DNA from: Tritrichomonas musculus
Taxonomy: Eukaryota > Parabasalia > Tritrichomonadida > Tritrichomonadidae
Direction of reading: 5' to 3'
Length of the DNA stretch: 64,000 nt
NCBI GenBank assembly: GCA_039105265.1
Contig: JAPFFF010000009.1
Location: forward strand, 3,224,001-3,288,000
Part shown: positions 62,601 through 64,000 of the stretch, one piece after another
Layout: each line of letters begins with the position of its first letter
Numbering within the stretch: the first letter of the stretch is position 1
Translations under genes and position numbers: made by a program
Notes under the pieces: generated by a model
Database searches by the model: none
Seen by the model: the letters and a program-made list of their open reading frames with translations, nothing else
What the model was told of the DNA's origin: nothing

Positions 62601-64000
62601 TTTATTACCAAAGCAATATTCACTAAATTTAAATTCCAAGCCTTAGGTATATTGTAATTATCATCTATGTTCCATTGCAATAGCCAATACTTTTTATCAT
62701 CTATTTGGACTTCACTAGTTAGAGTTGGTTTGTAAAGGTACAATACATCACTTTTATGTAGCTTCAATGCATTGTCTGCTTTGATGATGGAGCACTTTAT
62801 TGCTTTATCTGTTTGGAGAGAATCTGTTAAATATTCATTCATAATACTCAGCTCACCATTCAACCATAAAGTATATGGATTAAATTCCAGACTACTATCA
62901 AATGCTATGTTGATGTATTCAAATATGGTGCTGTTATTTATAGAACAGCCACAAGCAGAGCTTGAGCCAGCAGAGCTGCCATTAGCACTCTTTGTTATCA
63001 TGGGACAATAAACCTTTCCATCCTTGGCATAAATATAAAATTCCTTCACTAAATTTCCATTCGTGTCATATACTATATTCTTCCTCAAGACTATTTTGAA
63101 AATATTTGTTTGGGCTGTTATTTCTTTCACTTTATTCATGAAATCCTCTGGTATGTTAACAAATTTTAGAATATGATATTGGGTTGTTGATGACTCAAAT
63201 GACTCGTATTGTATATTATTATTTTTGATATTAAATTCTGGTATGCCATCTACTTCATTAAATAAATGGCCTGTCTGTACATATCCATCTAAATCACTTA
63301 GGGTTAACAATTGACTTGCTTTCCTAGTAGCATCTCCAACTTTAAATTGTATATCACCAATGAATTTTGTTGTAGTATCTTTCACTTGCTCTGAAGTCAT
63401 TTAATTCTCTAAAAAAATTATTCCCTAATCTACTCTATATTTGCACACTTCTTCTCTAATGCAGCAATTCTATTTTCTAGTGATTCAATTATGGCATCCT
63501 TCTGTTGTAGCATCTCATCCACTTCACTCTTCTTGTAATATTCATCCATATTAATATTATTTATTGCTTCCATATTTTTTGCTAATATCATAATTGGAAA
63601 CTTCATGGAATCTCTCATCCTATTACAAATATCAATTGTAGCAGATAAAGATAGTACTGCTTTATCTGGGTTAAACCAATTGTCTTTAAATTTTGTTGGG
63701 TCATCTAATCTTTTATAATCAGTTTCACACCATTTAATTAATGAGCCTAATATTTGTTGGTCAGAAACTTTATTTGTTTTAGCTGCTAATGTTTGAACAT
63801 CTGGTGCATGAACAATTACTGAAACCCATGGTGGCAATTCAGCTCCAGGGAATTCTCTATCTATTGTTTGTACTAATTCATTTAATTGATTAAATATTTG
63901 ATCGCACATTTCTTCATTTCCATCCCACATATCTAAATCCATAACTAAATCTCTATACTGATTCCAATAGCTATTTAATAAATCTGGCTCAGCACCAATA
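59612..64000 (-). pseudogene. Broken paralogue of the giant fibre-like gene, runs off the window
   Basis: Similar to the 1811-aa protein over most of its length. Shared parts are the VNGK/QFKV beta segments and ALKLHKSDV, the FYEVYPNPNAATTLYTDYN block, the Gly/Ala-rich hydrophobic segment (ALAFGVAGTVGSVASIGMQL), the CNQFRDSLKKPFKLLAEKLN helix, the DDTIDVVGKYVNGEVHLEAE block and the YTKEEADNKYALKSENNELK coiled-coil stalk. The C-terminal head differs from the first copy (LTNYYTKDELKRFGLNEGYQ and beyond), as if heads are exchanged. The coding sense is interrupted about two times, so this copy is a fossil. The upstream part is open to position 64000 and continues outside. Confidence 0.6.

Larger units (their letters stand above)
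59146..64000. mobile_element. Second Maverick-type virus-like block (fossil), continues beyond the window
   Basis: Begins with AGTAGTATATGTAAATGG in the same orientation as the end at 52139. It contains a small plus-strand gene (59254-59556) and a broken paralogue of the giant fibre-like gene on the minus strand, which is still open at the right edge of the window. The repeated order (element end, then minus-strand fibre gene) mirrors the first block. Either two elements of related type lie in tandem or nested, or a single element has duplicated this end. The presence of breaks suggests this copy is somewhat older or less constrained. Confidence 0.5.

Overview
The window looks like nuclear DNA of a parabasalid protist (Trichomonas/Tritrichomonas type). 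It is very AT-rich. The host genes are intronless single open frames. Several are preceded at short distance by TCA+1(C/T)T initiator-like motifs, and several stop codons run into TAAA (the trichomonad type of poly(A) signal). Long spacers are full of DNA transposons, MITE-like inverted repeats and minisatellites. The right end belongs to Maverick/Polinton-type virus-like elements, which are abundant in trichomonads. The organism call is inferred from style and gene content; I could not run a database search.

Layout. 1-13.5 kb is accessory DNA: a 12-bp minisatellite, a 122-bp x3 array, a frameshifted MULE-like transposase (3421-5351), a 1.9-kb element with 49-bp terminal inverted repeats (5541-7472), a 130-bp x5 array (7500-8150), a decayed pogo-like transposase (9324-10602) and a nested inverted-repeat cluster near 12.0-12.6 kb. 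13.5-24.4 kb holds host genes: a BTB plus double discoidin protein with an acidic tail full of SUMO-interaction-like motifs, the V-ATPase proteolipid (subunit c), a protein made of about seven copies of an unrecognised domain, and two coiled-coil proteins. 24.5-29 kb is transposon and probably virus-like debris. 29-43.6 kb is the main host block: a PROPPIN (Atg18/WIPI-like) propeller, V-ATPase subunit H, a four-GAF cyclic-nucleotide phosphodiesterase-like protein with altered active-site residues, a Grp170-like ER chaperone ending in SEDEL, the signal peptidase catalytic subunit SEC11 and a coiled-coil protein. 43.6-52 kb is again repeats: a 328-bp MITE, 23-bp and 32-bp minisatellites, two copies of a 353/357-bp TTAA-flanked MITE, a 2-kb inverted-repeat element, and relics of two DDE transposases.

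52.1-64 kb is virus-like. An AGTAGTATAT end at 52139 precedes a hairpin-rich repeat. Then come a very large fibre/adhesin-like gene (minus), a divergent gene that may encode a minor structural protein (plus), and a broken C-terminal remnant of a protein-primed DNA polymerase B. A second AGTAGTATAT at 59146 starts another stretch with a small gene and a broken paralogue of the fibre gene that runs off the window.

Functional links: two V-ATPase subunits, a PROPPIN and two secretory-pathway proteins (SEC11, Grp170-like) fall in one 25-kb host segment. They are separately promoted, on both strands, so this is not an operon. The most notable host observations are the probable pseudo-phosphodiesterase sensor, the poly-SIM-like tail and the seven-copy unknown domain. 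The largest undescribed protein is the fibre-like protein of the virus-like element.
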